A stretch of DNA of 33,605 bases from Mesohalobacter salilacus. GTDB lineage: Bacteria > Bacteroidota > Bacteroidia > Flavobacteriales > Flavobacteriaceae. The DNA lies in the NCBI GenBank assembly GCA_003931895.1, contig RRZV01000014.1, positions 1 through 33,605 on the forward strand, written 5' to 3'. Under the pieces are notes generated by a model. It did not search any database and was not told the origin of the DNA. It worked only from the letters and a program-made list of their open reading frames with translations. This document shows positions 7,611-14,659 of this stretch, piece after piece. The translations under genes and the position numbers were made by a program. How positions within the stretch are numbered: the stretch's first letter is position 1; every line of letters starts with the position of its first letter.

Positions 7611-9125
7611 ATGAAGAGTACTATACTTTTTATTATATTATTCGTTTCAATTCAACTTTATGCTCAGAAAGAAGTTGCAGAACTAAATTTAAAAGTTACA
7701 GTTGACAAAAGCCTAAAACAGCATTTTAAACCAAATGGACGTTTGTTTATTTACTTATCTGAAAGTGATGAGTTTGAACCACGCTTTTCTTCCATTTATA
7801 CAAGCGGAAACATCTTTGCTAAAAATGTTCAAGATTGGAATAGTAAAAAAACTCTTGTTTTAACTTCAGATGATAAATGGATGAGCACGGCTGATTGGAA
7901 TTTTAAAAATATTCCCAAAGGAAATTATTATTTGCAAGCCCTTTGGAATCAAAACGAATACCCAAAGCCCAATACTTCCGGGAACTTATATAGCAAAACT
8001 GTCAGCATAAACTTAGATTCAAAGCAAGACATTACACTCTCCATTTCTGAAATGATTTCAAAACCAAATCTCGTTGAACATGAGTTGGTTAAACTTTTTT
8101 CTTACGAAAGTGATTTACTTTCTAAATGGTGGGATAAATCCATGCTAATCAAAGCCGCGGCGCTTCTCCCTTCCGGTTATGATCAAAAATCATATAAACG
8201 ATATCCAGTTCGTTACAATATTGGTGGTTATGGCGAGCGCTATATAAGAGTTAATGATTTGGTTGAAGATGCTGAGTTTATGAATTGGTGGACGAGTGAT
8301 GAAGCACCACAAATCATCACCATTTTTTTAGATGGTCACGGTCCGTTGGGTGACCCGTATCAAGTCAATTCAGAAAATAATGGCCCTTACGGAGACGCTT
8401 TGATACAAGAGTTAATTCCTGCTGTTGAAAACAAATTTAATATCAACAAATCTTCAAAAACACGTTTTTTAGACGGTTGTTCTTCTGGTGGTTGGGTGTC
8501 GCTGGCATTGCAATTATTTTATCCTGAGCATTTTAATGGTTGTTTTTCTTACAGTCCTGACCCAGTTGACTTTCGATATATGCAATTGGTTAATATTTAT
8601 GAGGACAAAAATGTGTTTTATAATCAAGCAGACTATCTCATTCCAAGTATGAGAGATATTAATGGTAATCCGCAATTTTCTATACAAGAAGAAATCAATA
8701 GTGAAAATGTTCAAGGCATTAGTAATACTTATGTGACCTCGGGTGAACAATGGGGTGGATGGCACGCTATTTTTAGTCCAAAAGCTGAAAACGCTCTGCC
8801 GCAACCACTTTTTGACCCTAAAACAGGCGCCATTGACCACAGCGTTGCTAATCAATGGAGTAAATATGATTTGTTGAAATTTACTCAAGATAATTGGACA
8901 GAATTGGGTCCTAAAATTCAAGGCAAAATTTTTATTCAAACCGGTGATAGGGATGAGTTTTACTTAAATAATGCTGTGCGTTCATTCTGCCGTTTTTTAC
9001 AACAAACCCAATCCCCAAAATCTGATGCTAAAATTGTTTTTTCACCTATGAAAGGCCATTGTTGGGAATATTCTCACAAAAGAGTTTTAGAGCAAATTCA
9101 AAAACGCTTAAAAGAAACGAAGTGA
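7611..9125 (+). CDS. Exported alpha/beta-hydrolase, esterase-like
   Basis: This is a secreted or periplasmic hydrolase. Residues 1-19 are a cleavable signal peptide ending LYAQ. The N-terminal 150 residues look like a beta-rich domain. A C-terminal alpha/beta-hydrolase domain of the putative esterase (esterase D / enterochelin-esterase-like) type follows, with the nucleophile elbow GCSSGG (289-294, Ser291) and a C-terminal histidine in MKGHCWEYSH (480-489, His483). The IFLDGHGPLGDPY segment (238-250) probably belongs to the oxyanion-hole or lid region. Its 504 residues are longer than simple esterases because of the N-terminal domain. The substrate is unknown. It stands alone between hemB and lnt, and I see no clear promoter upstream. 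Confidence 0.75.
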   Translation: MKSTILFIILFVSIQLYAQKEVAELNLKVTVDKSLKQHFKPNGRLFIYLSESDEFEPRFSSIYTSGNIFAKNVQDWNSKKTLVLTSDDKWMSTADWNFKNIPKGNYYLQALWNQNEYPKPNTSGNLYSKTVSINLDSKQDITLSISEMISKPNLVEHELVKLFSYESDLLSKWWDKSMLIKAAALLPSGYDQKSYKRYPVRYNIGGYGERYIRVNDLVEDAEFMNWWTSDEAPQIITIFLDGHGPLGDPYQVNSENNGPYGDALIQELIPAVENKFNINKSSKTRFLDGCSSGGWVSLALQLFYPEHFNGCFSYSPDPVDFRYMQLVNIYEDKNVFYNQADYLIPSMRDINGNPQFSIQEEINSENVQGISNTYVTSGEQWGGWHAIFSPKAENALPQPLFDPKTGAIDHSVANQWSKYDLLKFTQDNWTELGPKIQGKIFIQTGDRDEFYLNNAVRSFCRFLQQTQSPKSDAKIVFSPMKGHCWEYSHKRVLEQIQKRLKETK

Positions 9126-9179
9126 AAATGAAAACTTTGAAGTTGATTAAAATAAATTTCTTAAACCCCATCATAAACC

Positions 9180-9187
9180 TATCTTTG
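9180..9187 (+). promoter_or_regulatory. Candidate -7 promoter element of lnt
   Basis: TATCTTTG matches the Bacteroidota -7 consensus TAnnTTTG and lies 19 bases before the lnt start codon. No TTG is found at the standard spacing (the nearest, at 9143-9145, is 34 bases away), so the assignment rests on one element. Confidence 0.4.
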
Positions 9188-9206
9188 TGTTTTTAAGTTA
9201 AAAGCT

Positions 9207-10805
9207 ATGCCAAGCCTCAAACATCTCGGACTTTCCTTATTATCAGGCGTTTTATTGAGTTTGTCTTGGCCAACTTATGGGTTTTCGCCTATTATATTTT
9301 TTGGTTTTGTGCCGTTATTGATTGTTTTTTTTCAATTGCGTTTAGAAAAACCCAAACGACTTTTGCTTCGAAGTTTTATTTCAGCCTACATTACTTTTTT
9401 TATTTTTAATATAATAACCACATTTTGGTTGTATTATTCAACTGCTTTTGGAATGTGGTTCGCGGTTTTAGTGAATTCAGCTCTGATGGCATTGGTGTTT
9501 ATGTTGTATCAATTTATAGCCAAACGCACTTCAAATCGCAATGCTTTGGTTTTTCTAATCGCGTTGTGGATTGGATTTGAAAAACTGCATTTACATTGGG
9601 AATTTTCTTGGCCTTGGCTCAATCTTGGTAACGTGTTTTCAGACAACATCAATTGGATACAATGGTATGAATACACAGGCACTTTTGGTGGCACTTTATG
9701 GATATGGCTCGTCAATCTCTTACTTTTTAATGCTTACCTCAAATGGCGTCAAAATCGATTACATAAAACCAAACTTTTGGTTTCTCTTTTTTTGCTTTTA
9801 GGATTACCAATAGCTTCTTCTTATCTTATAAAATCGCAATACACTAACTTAGGCAAAACTGCAGAGTTGATTGTGTTACAGCCTAATATTGACCCTTATT
9901 CTGAAAAATACAACACCAAAGACCCACAAGTGGCTGACAATTTATTTGAACTCATTACACAGCAAAAGCCTATTGGTAACAGTGTCATTTTAGCACCAGA
10001 AACCGTATTTGCAGATGGGACGAGATTACAGCAATTCAAAGCAAGTCCAGCCTATCAATTTTCTCAACAAGTCACCAATCAATATCCGCAGTCGTCTTTG
10101 ATTAGCGGGATTTCGATGTATGAAATTATAAGAGATTCTACTGATATAAAAGGACAAACCAATTTCTTAAGAAAAGGTATTTGGTTTAATGATTACAATT
10201 CGGCGTTTTTGGCAAAAGCCAATCAATCTATAGAATTTTACCACAAATCCAAATTGGTAGTGGGTGTGGAAAACTTTCCCTATCAAGAGTTTCTTAAACC
10301 ACTTTTAGGTGACGTTATGTTAGATTTAGGTGGCACAGTAGCGATGAAAACCACGCAAGACGAGCGTTCAGTTTTTGAAATTAATGAAACAATAAAAGTT
10401 GCGCCAATAATCTGTTACGAATCGGTTTATGGTGAATTTGTTTCGGGTTATGTGAATAACGGCGCAACAATTCTCGGTATCATTACCAATGATGCTTGGT
10501 GGGGCGAGACCCAAGGCCATAAACAACATTTTTCTTATGCCAAATTAAGAGCTGTAGAAACCCGACGTAGCGTGGCAAGAAGTGCCAATACAGGTATTTC
10601 AGGCTTTATCAATCCATTAGGTGAAGTGCTATCACAATCCGTTTATAATACACGAATCAGCCTAAAAGCAAAAGTTCCGATAATGACTAAAACAACATTC
10701 TATGTCAAACACGGAGATTATATTGCACGAATAGCTTATTTTTTTATCATCTTTATTGGTATTTTTGCGGTGATAAAGCATAAACGAGAGGGATTGAAGA
10801 GATGA
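9207..10805 (+). CDS. lnt: Apolipoprotein N-acyltransferase
   Basis: Lnt adds the third acyl chain to the N-terminal diacylglyceryl-cysteine of lipoproteins in the inner membrane. The first 210 residues contain about six to seven membrane helices. They are followed by a periplasmic nitrilase-like domain with a full Glu-Lys-Cys triad: Glu265 in ILAPETVFADG, Lys347 in YHKSKLVVG and Cys403 in APIICYESVYGE. The 532 residues match the family. It acts on the same substrates as LspA, encoded at 22961-23572, and at least six likely lipoproteins lie in this window. A short hairpin overlapping its stop codon probably ends the transcript. Confidence 0.94.
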   Translation: MPSLKHLGLSLLSGVLLSLSWPTYGFSPIIFFGFVPLLIVFFQLRLEKPKRLLLRSFISAYITFFIFNIITTFWLYYSTAFGMWFAVLVNSALMALVFMLYQFIAKRTSNRNALVFLIALWIGFEKLHLHWEFSWPWLNLGNVFSDNINWIQWYEYTGTFGGTLWIWLVNLLLFNAYLKWRQNRLHKTKLLVSLFLLLGLPIASSYLIKSQYTNLGKTAELIVLQPNIDPYSEKYNTKDPQVADNLFELITQQKPIGNSVILAPETVFADGTRLQQFKASPAYQFSQQVTNQYPQSSLISGISMYEIIRDSTDIKGQTNFLRKGIWFNDYNSAFLAKANQSIEFYHKSKLVVGVENFPYQEFLKPLLGDVMLDLGGTVAMKTTQDERSVFEINETIKVAPIICYESVYGEFVSGYVNNGATILGIITNDAWWGETQGHKQHFSYAKLRAVETRRSVARSANTGISGFINPLGEVLSQSVYNTRISLKAKVPIMTKTTFYVKHGDYIARIAYFFIIFIGIFAVIKHKREGLKR

Positions 10806-10822
10806 CGCTTCGGCATCTTTTA
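10800..10822 (+). terminator. Intrinsic terminator after lnt
   Basis: AGATGACG and CGGCATCT pair (seven pairs, one A-G mismatch) around a CTT loop, followed by TTTTA. The stem overlaps the lnt stop codon at 10803-10805. It is short but correctly placed and followed by a brief U-run. Confidence 0.5.
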
Positions 10823-10847
10823 GTGTCATTTTGAAGTTGAAAAATTG

Positions 10848-10896
10848 GATGCTGAAATACTGAAATGAATTCAGTACAAGTAAGCTCAGTATGGAC
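10848..10896. repeat. Degenerate CTGAA/TTCAG palindromic repeat
   Basis: GATGCTGAAA on the left and CAAGTAAGCTCAGTATGGAC on the right look like the two halves of a short intergenic palindrome of the CTGAAAC-AGTTCAG kind. Between them sits a perfect hairpin TACTGAA-atgaa-TTCAGTA (10858-10876). A cleaner copy of the same kind lies after purE at 11421-11445, so the gene is bracketed by two related elements. Confidence 0.45.
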
Positions 10897-10916
10897 AAGT
10901 TGAAAAATTATTTTTT

Positions 10917-11399
10917 ATGAAAACGGTAGCAGTAATTATGGGGAGCACAAGCGATTTGCCAGTGATGCAAGACGCGATTGATATTTTAAAATCTTTTGAT
11001 ATTCCAGTAGAAGTTGATATTGTGTCGGCGCATCGCACGCCAGATAAATTAATGGAATACGGGAAATCTGCAGCAGACAGAAATATAGGTGTGATTATAG
11101 CTGGTGCTGGTGGCGCAGCACATTTACCAGGCATGATTGCTTCGGTTACGCCTTTACCAGTCATTGGCGTTCCTGTAAAATCTCGAAATTCTATTGATGG
11201 TTGGGATTCGGTGTTGTCTATTTTGCAAATGCCTAGCGGCGTTCCTGTAGCGACAGTTGCTTTAGATGGAGCTAAAAATGCAGGTATTCTCGCTGCTCAA
11301 ATTCTAGGCGCAACTCAAGATGATGTTCGTAAAAAAGTTGAAGACTTTAAAGAACAGTTGAAACAAAAAGTGATTGAAGGATCTAAGTCTTTGAAATAG
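10917..11399 (+). CDS. purE: N5-carboxyaminoimidazole ribonucleotide mutase
   Basis: PurE class I rearranges N5-CAIR to 4-carboxy-5-aminoimidazole ribonucleotide in purine synthesis, in the cytosol. The 160-residue protein has the phosphate-binding start [11 protein letters not shown] (8-18), [10 protein letters not shown] (37-46) with the catalytic histidine, and the loop [17 protein letters not shown] (60-76). PurE needs the product of PurK, but no purK lies next to it here; the neighbours are lnt and a small heat-shock gene. It is bracketed by related hairpin repeats on both sides. An ATG at 10891 upstream is out of frame and stops at the start region, so 10917 is the start. Confidence 0.95.
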   Translation: MKTVAVIMGSTSDLPVMQDAIDILKSFDIPVEVDIVSAHRTPDKLMEYGKSAADRNIGVIIAGAGGAAHLPGMIASVTPLPVIGVPVKSRNSIDGWDSVLSILQMPSGVPVATVALDGAKNAGILAAQILGATQDDVRKKVEDFKEQLKQKVIEGSKSLK

Positions 11400-11406
11400 A
11401 AAAACC

Positions 11407-11460
11407 TAAAGGTTAGTAGAGATTCTGAAACGAGTTCAGAATGACAATAACTAACCTTTA
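11407..11460. terminator. Nested hairpin between convergent purE and hsp20
   Basis: The outer arms TAAAGGTTAGT (11407-11417) and ACTAACCTTTA (11450-11460) are perfectly complementary. Inside is a second hairpin, ATTCTGAA-acgag-TTCAGAAT (11422-11442), which resembles a dispersed CTGAAAC-AGTTCAG repeat. Placement between the stop codons of two convergent genes suggests a bidirectional transcription end, although the flanking U-runs are weak. Confidence 0.5.
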
Positions 11461-11487
11461 AGCTTGTTTGTAAACTAAAGAAAGAGT

Positions 11488-11922
11488 TTAGCTGATATCA
11501 ATTAAGCGTTTAGGTTGCTTTTTAGCTTCATCACGCTTAGGTAAATCTACAGTCAATACACCATTTTTATAATTAGCTTTTACTTTATTCGTATCAACTG
11601 AATCTGGTAAAGTAAAGCTACGTTTAAAGCTTTCATAGCTAAATTCTCTTCGGGTAAAGTTTCTGTCTTTATCCTCAGATTTATGCTCTTCTTTGATTTC
11701 AGATGAAATAGTTAATAAATCATTGTCCAATTCAATATTGAAATCTTTTTTTGTTTTACCTGGAGCAGCAAGTTCGAGACTGAATTTGTCTTCTTTCTCT
11801 TCAATGTTTACTGCGGGTAAAGATTTCATGGTGTTAAAACCGTTTTCGGTTAGCCTGTCATCAAAAATGTCTTCTAATAAGTTAGGCAACCATCCGTTGT
11901 TTGTTCTTGTCATTAATTCCAT
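11488..11922 (-). CDS. Hsp20 family small heat-shock protein
   Basis: This is an ATP-independent chaperone that holds unfolding proteins in the cytosol. The 144-residue protein has a short N-terminal arm (to about residue 35) and an alpha-crystallin domain (about 36-130). The domain contains LAAPGKTKKDFNIELDNDLLTI and the hallmark ANYKNGVLTVDLPK (116-129), and the C-terminal tail ends with an I-x-I type motif (IDI, 141-143). Met4 is an equally possible start, since MTRTNNGWLP is a plausible N terminus. It is a single-gene transcript with 240 bases of non-coding DNA upstream, which hold a large imperfect inverted repeat at 12015-12058. Confidence 0.93.
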   Translation of the reverse strand: MELMTRTNNGWLPNLLEDIFDDRLTENGFNTMKSLPAVNIEEKEDKFSLELAAPGKTKKDFNIELDNDLLTISSEIKEEHKSEDKDRNFTRREFSYESFKRSFTLPDSVDTNKVKANYKNGVLTVDLPKRDEAKKQPKRLIDIS

Positions 11923-12014
11923 AATACAATAATTTTTAGGTTAAACTTCTTTATTTATTTCAATTAATTATAGTCAATTCTTATACCAATTGAAATACAC
12001 TGACATTATGGCTT

Positions 12015-12058
12015 AAAATTAAGCATTAAATATGACAAGATGTCTTAATATTAATTTT
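12015..12058. promoter_or_regulatory. Imperfect inverted repeat upstream of hsp20
   Basis: The left arm (12015-12036, beginning AAAATTAAG and ending TATGACA) and the right arm (12041-12058, TGTCTTAATATTAATTTT) are imperfectly complementary around AGAT/AGA. The core GACA-aga-TGTC is perfect. It lies about 95 bases upstream of hsp20 and is not followed by a U-run, so it could be an operator or a hairpin. I do not recognise it as a known heat-shock element. Confidence 0.3.
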
Positions 12059-12112
12059 CGAAACTTTGGCGTTTACTTTTAAAATATTGATATTAAGGTA
12101 CTTATGTAAATA

Positions 12113-12140
12113 AAAAGCCCCGATAATTATCGAGGCTTTT
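12113..12140 (-). terminator. Intrinsic terminator of the collagen-like lipoprotein gene
   Basis: AAAAGCC and GGCTTTT arms flank a perfect CGATAATTATCG palindrome, with one C-A mismatch between the two parts. On the minus strand the hairpin ends in a run of Ts and begins 24 bases after the stop codon of the lipoprotein gene. Its symmetry means it could also stop plus-strand transcription. Confidence 0.75.
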
Positions 12141-12163
12141 GACTATTTTCGTTTTATATATCT

Positions 12164-12682
12164 TTAAAGTGACTGCACCTCAATGCCTGGATTTTGAGAT
12201 TGAAGTGCCTGCATCACTGCATTGTAATTTTCTAAATTTACATCAAATTCCTCTGCAAAATCTGCGGGTAAAATAGCAATCCTAAAGGTTTGATTATTCG
12301 TAAAACCTGGTCCTAAATTGTTGAGGTTGACATTGCCATCTAAAAATAAATTAACATCTAAAAAAGTATGGTTGAAATTATATACCACTTGTGCACCACC
12401 ATCTACAAAAAAGGGTTGAGGTAAAGGCGTCCAAACATCTATGGGGCCAGACGGGTCACTGACTTGTTCTTCTAAAAGATAGACCATCACAACATCACTT
12501 TCAAAAACTTCTATGTTATTTGGAAAGGCAATGAGGTTGGAAAAACCATTATTTGAAGTAAAGTCAACAGTGACATCAAAAACACTGCCTAAAATATTTA
12601 CGCCGGGAGGTCCTGGAGGTCCAGTGTCTCCTTCGCAGCTCATTAAAGCTACACTAAATAATAATACAATTAATTTTTTCAT
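12164..12682 (-). CDS. Collagen-like lipoprotein of unknown function
   Basis: I do not recognise a functional domain. The 172-residue protein has a lipoprotein signal peptide ending in the lipobox LMSC (Cys16), followed at once by a very short collagen-like stretch GDTGPPGPPG (18-27), an arrangement seen in many Bacteroidota surface lipoproteins. The rest is acidic and rich in beta-forming residues and Asn/Asp, suggesting one beta-sandwich domain. It is probably an outer-membrane lipoprotein. It starts 2 bases after the stop of the cytosolic msrB, on the same strand, so it is likely the last gene of an msrB-msrB-lipoprotein operon that ends at the terminator at 12113-12140. Confidence 0.7.
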   Translation of the reverse strand: MKKLIVLLFSVALMSCEGDTGPPGPPGVNILGSVFDVTVDFTSNNGFSNLIAFPNNIEVFESDVVMVYLLEEQVSDPSGPIDVWTPLPQPFFVDGGAQVVYNFNHTFLDVNLFLDGNVNLNNLGPGFTNNQTFRIAILPADFAEEFDVNLENYNAVMQALQSQNPGIEVQSL

Positions 12683-12684
12683 GG

Positions 12685-13071
12685 TTATGGTTTTTTAGGG
12701 TTAAAATTTAAACTTAAAGAGTTAACACAATAACGTTGCCCTGTTTCTGTTGGGCCGTCATCAAACACGTGACCGAGGTGACCGTCGCAGTTGTTACATA
12801 ATATTTCTACACGTTTCATGCCAAGCGAATGATCGGGCTCGTAGCGAACAGCACCTTCTTTTGCCTTATCAAAACTTGGCCATCCACAGCCACTATCAAA
12901 TTTGGTTTTGCTATCAAATAATTCAGCACCGCAGCCTTTACAAACATAGGTACCATTTTCAAAGTGCATATTGTATTGTCCCGAATGCGGTGGTTCGGTG
13001 CCTTTTTCTCTTAAAACTTCATAAGCCTCAGGAGAAAGTTTTGATTTCCAGTCTATTTTTTCTTTACTCAT
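12685..13071 (-). CDS. msrB: Peptide-methionine (R)-S-oxide reductase, cytosolic
   Basis: MsrB reduces methionine-R-sulfoxide in proteins. I choose the ATG at 13071 because it overlaps the upstream stop in ATGAGTAA, a coupling arrangement, and gives MSKEKIDWKSKLS; an in-frame ATG at 13092 would add seven residues and a 29-base overlap. In the 128-residue form the zinc cysteines are CKGC (44-47) and CNNC (92-95), the catalytic cysteine is Cys115 in GQRYCVNSLSLNF, and a resolving cysteine, Cys62, is present in KFDSGCGWPSF. No signal peptide is visible, so it is cytosolic. It is paired with an exported paralogue directly upstream. Confidence 0.93.
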   Translation of the reverse strand: MSKEKIDWKSKLSPEAYEVLREKGTEPPHSGQYNMHFENGTYVCKGCGAELFDSKTKFDSGCGWPSFDKAKEGAVRYEPDHSLGMKRVEILCNNCDGHLGHVFDDGPTETGQRYCVNSLSLNFNPKKP

Positions 13072-13552
13072 TGTTTTTATTTTTTGGTACAAAATCTAAG
13101 GCTACGCCATTGATGCAATGTCTTTTTCCGGTAGTTTCTCTTGGTCCGTCATTAAATACATGACCGAGGTGGCTACCACATTTACCACATAGTAATTCAT
13201 CTCTTTTATAGCCTAATTTTTTATCTGAAGAGTAAGCTAAGCTTTCTTCGATTGCACGGTCAAAACTTGGCCAACCTGTACCGCTGTCAAATTTATGTTT
13301 TGTTTCATAAAGCGGATTTTTGCAAGCGGCACAAACAAAAGTACCAGGCGTTTTAATGTCTAATAATTCACTCGTGAATGGTCTTTCAGTGCCTGCTTGA
13401 CGCAAAACTTTGTATTCCATATCGGTGAGCTCAGCTTTCCATTCATCGTTTGTTTTTTTGATCTCAAAATCTATTTTTGATTTTTCATTTTGAGCCGAAG
13501 ATTGACAGCTATAAAGACTGCATAAGAGAATTAATGATAAAAATGTTTTCAT
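13064..13552 (-). CDS. msrB: Exported lipoprotein MsrB
   Basis: This is a second methionine-R-sulfoxide reductase, 162 residues, with a lipoprotein signal peptide (lipobox SLYSC, Cys16), so it acts outside the cytoplasm. The zinc cysteines CAAC (74-77) and CGKC (122-125) and the catalytic Cys146 in GKRHCINGVALDF are intact. At the position of the paralogue's resolving cysteine it has Thr92 (KFDSGTGWPSF), so it must be regenerated differently, for example by direct reduction or another cysteine. It is translated just before the cytosolic MsrB, with an 8-base overlap. The pair probably arose by duplication, giving one enzyme per compartment. Confidence 0.92.
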   Translation of the reverse strand: MKTFLSLILLCSLYSCQSSAQNEKSKIDFEIKKTNDEWKAELTDMEYKVLRQAGTERPFTSELLDIKTPGTFVCAACKNPLYETKHKFDSGTGWPSFDRAIEESLAYSSDKKLGYKRDELLCGKCGSHLGHVFNDGPRETTGKRHCINGVALDFVPKNKNNE

Positions 13553-13713
13553 AACTTTTTGATGTAAAATAACAAATTAAACTTAGCTTTGAAATATGAG
13601 GTTTCGTTAATATTTTTATAAGTTATGATTTAACTGAAACAATTTCGATGCCAAAATTTTAAAATAAAATATTCCAAAAACACATATTGCTGAAAAACAA
13701 TTACTTAAATAAT

Positions 13714-13743
13714 TTGAGAGGTTTAGAAATTAATATATCTTTA
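13714..13743 (+). promoter_or_regulatory. Candidate promoter of the RNA methyltransferase gene
   Basis: TTG at 13714-13716 and TATCTTTA at 13736-13743 are separated by 19 bases. The -7 element differs from TAnnTTTG only in the last base. The start codon is 18 bases downstream. Confidence 0.4.
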
Positions 13744-13761
13744 ACGAAATTGATCTAAAAA

Positions 13762-14550
13762 ATGAACATTACCAGCACTAAAAACTCTCAAATTAAATAC
13801 CTCAAGCAATTGCAATCCAAATCCAAACTGCGACTTGCTGATGGATGTTTTGTAGTTGAAGGTGTTCGAGAAATTGAAATGGCTTTGGCATTTAATTATT
13901 ACATAGACAAAGTTTTTATTGCTGAAGAGTTGTATCAAGGAGATTTAAAGTTTTCAGACCAAACCGAAATATTATCCATTTCTTCAAATGTATATCAGCA
14001 TTTGGCTTACCGTTCGAGTACCGAAGGTGTTGTTGGGCTTTGTAAAAGCGCTAAACACGATTTGAAATCCTTAAAATTTAAAACTCAAAACCCTTTAATT
14101 TTAGTCTTGGAATCACCAGAAAAACCAGGTAATATTGGTGCTATTCTACGCACGGCAGATGCAGCTCAAGTTGATGCGGTGATTATTGCTGATTCTAAAA
14201 CTGATGTGTATAACCCCAATACGATTAGAGCGAGTTTGGGTGCAGTGTTTTCAACCCCAATTGCAATTGCATCTTCAAATGAAGTTTACAAATTTTTAAA
14301 AGAAAATTCATTTAATATATATACTGCGACTTTACAAAACTCAAATTCTTATTTAGAAAACAATTACAGAAACAAAACTGCATTTGTGATGGGCTCAGAA
14401 GCACAAGGTTTAACGGAGTTTTGGAGAGTTCAGCCTGATATACATTCTATAAATATACCTATGTTAGGGCATATCGACTCGATGAATCTTTCAGTTTCAA
14501 CAGCTATTTTGTGTTTTGAAGCCATAAGGCAGAGACAATCTCAAGATTAA
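13762..14550 (+). CDS. TrmH/SpoU family RNA methyltransferase
   Basis: This is an SAM-dependent 2'-O-ribose methyltransferase of the SPOUT class, probably acting on rRNA or tRNA. The N-terminal 95 residues form the substrate-binding domain (FVVEGVREIEMAL at 30-42). The C-terminal trefoil-knot domain has motif 1 NIGAILRTADA (124-134), motif 2 FVMGSEAQGL (208-217) and motif 3 DSMNLSVSTAIL (239-250). The 262 residues are full length. Which nucleotide is modified cannot be told from the sequence; relatives are often labelled RlmB or TrmH without proof. It is a single gene, with a 109-base gap before ricT. Confidence 0.9.
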   Translation: MNITSTKNSQIKYLKQLQSKSKLRLADGCFVVEGVREIEMALAFNYYIDKVFIAEELYQGDLKFSDQTEILSISSNVYQHLAYRSSTEGVVGLCKSAKHDLKSLKFKTQNPLILVLESPEKPGNIGAILRTADAAQVDAVIIADSKTDVYNPNTIRASLGAVFSTPIAIASSNEVYKFLKENSFNIYTATLQNSNSYLENNYRNKTAFVMGSEAQGLTEFWRVQPDIHSINIPMLGHIDSMNLSVSTAILCFEAIRQRQSQD

Positions 14551-14659
14551 TTTTAACCTCTGCGCTCTAATTTTCAGTTTCAACCTTTAATTTTTAATAT
14601 CTTTACGTTTTAATTTTTCATCAACTAAATAATCTTATTTAGTTTCAATATATAGAAAT

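Noticed and set aside
8514-8939. 141-codon open frame on the minus strand inside the esterase gene.
   Set aside because: It lies wholly within a well-supported gene and has no recognisable domain; similar antisense frames inside ricT (14645-15094) and msrB (12750-13163) are rejected for the same reason.
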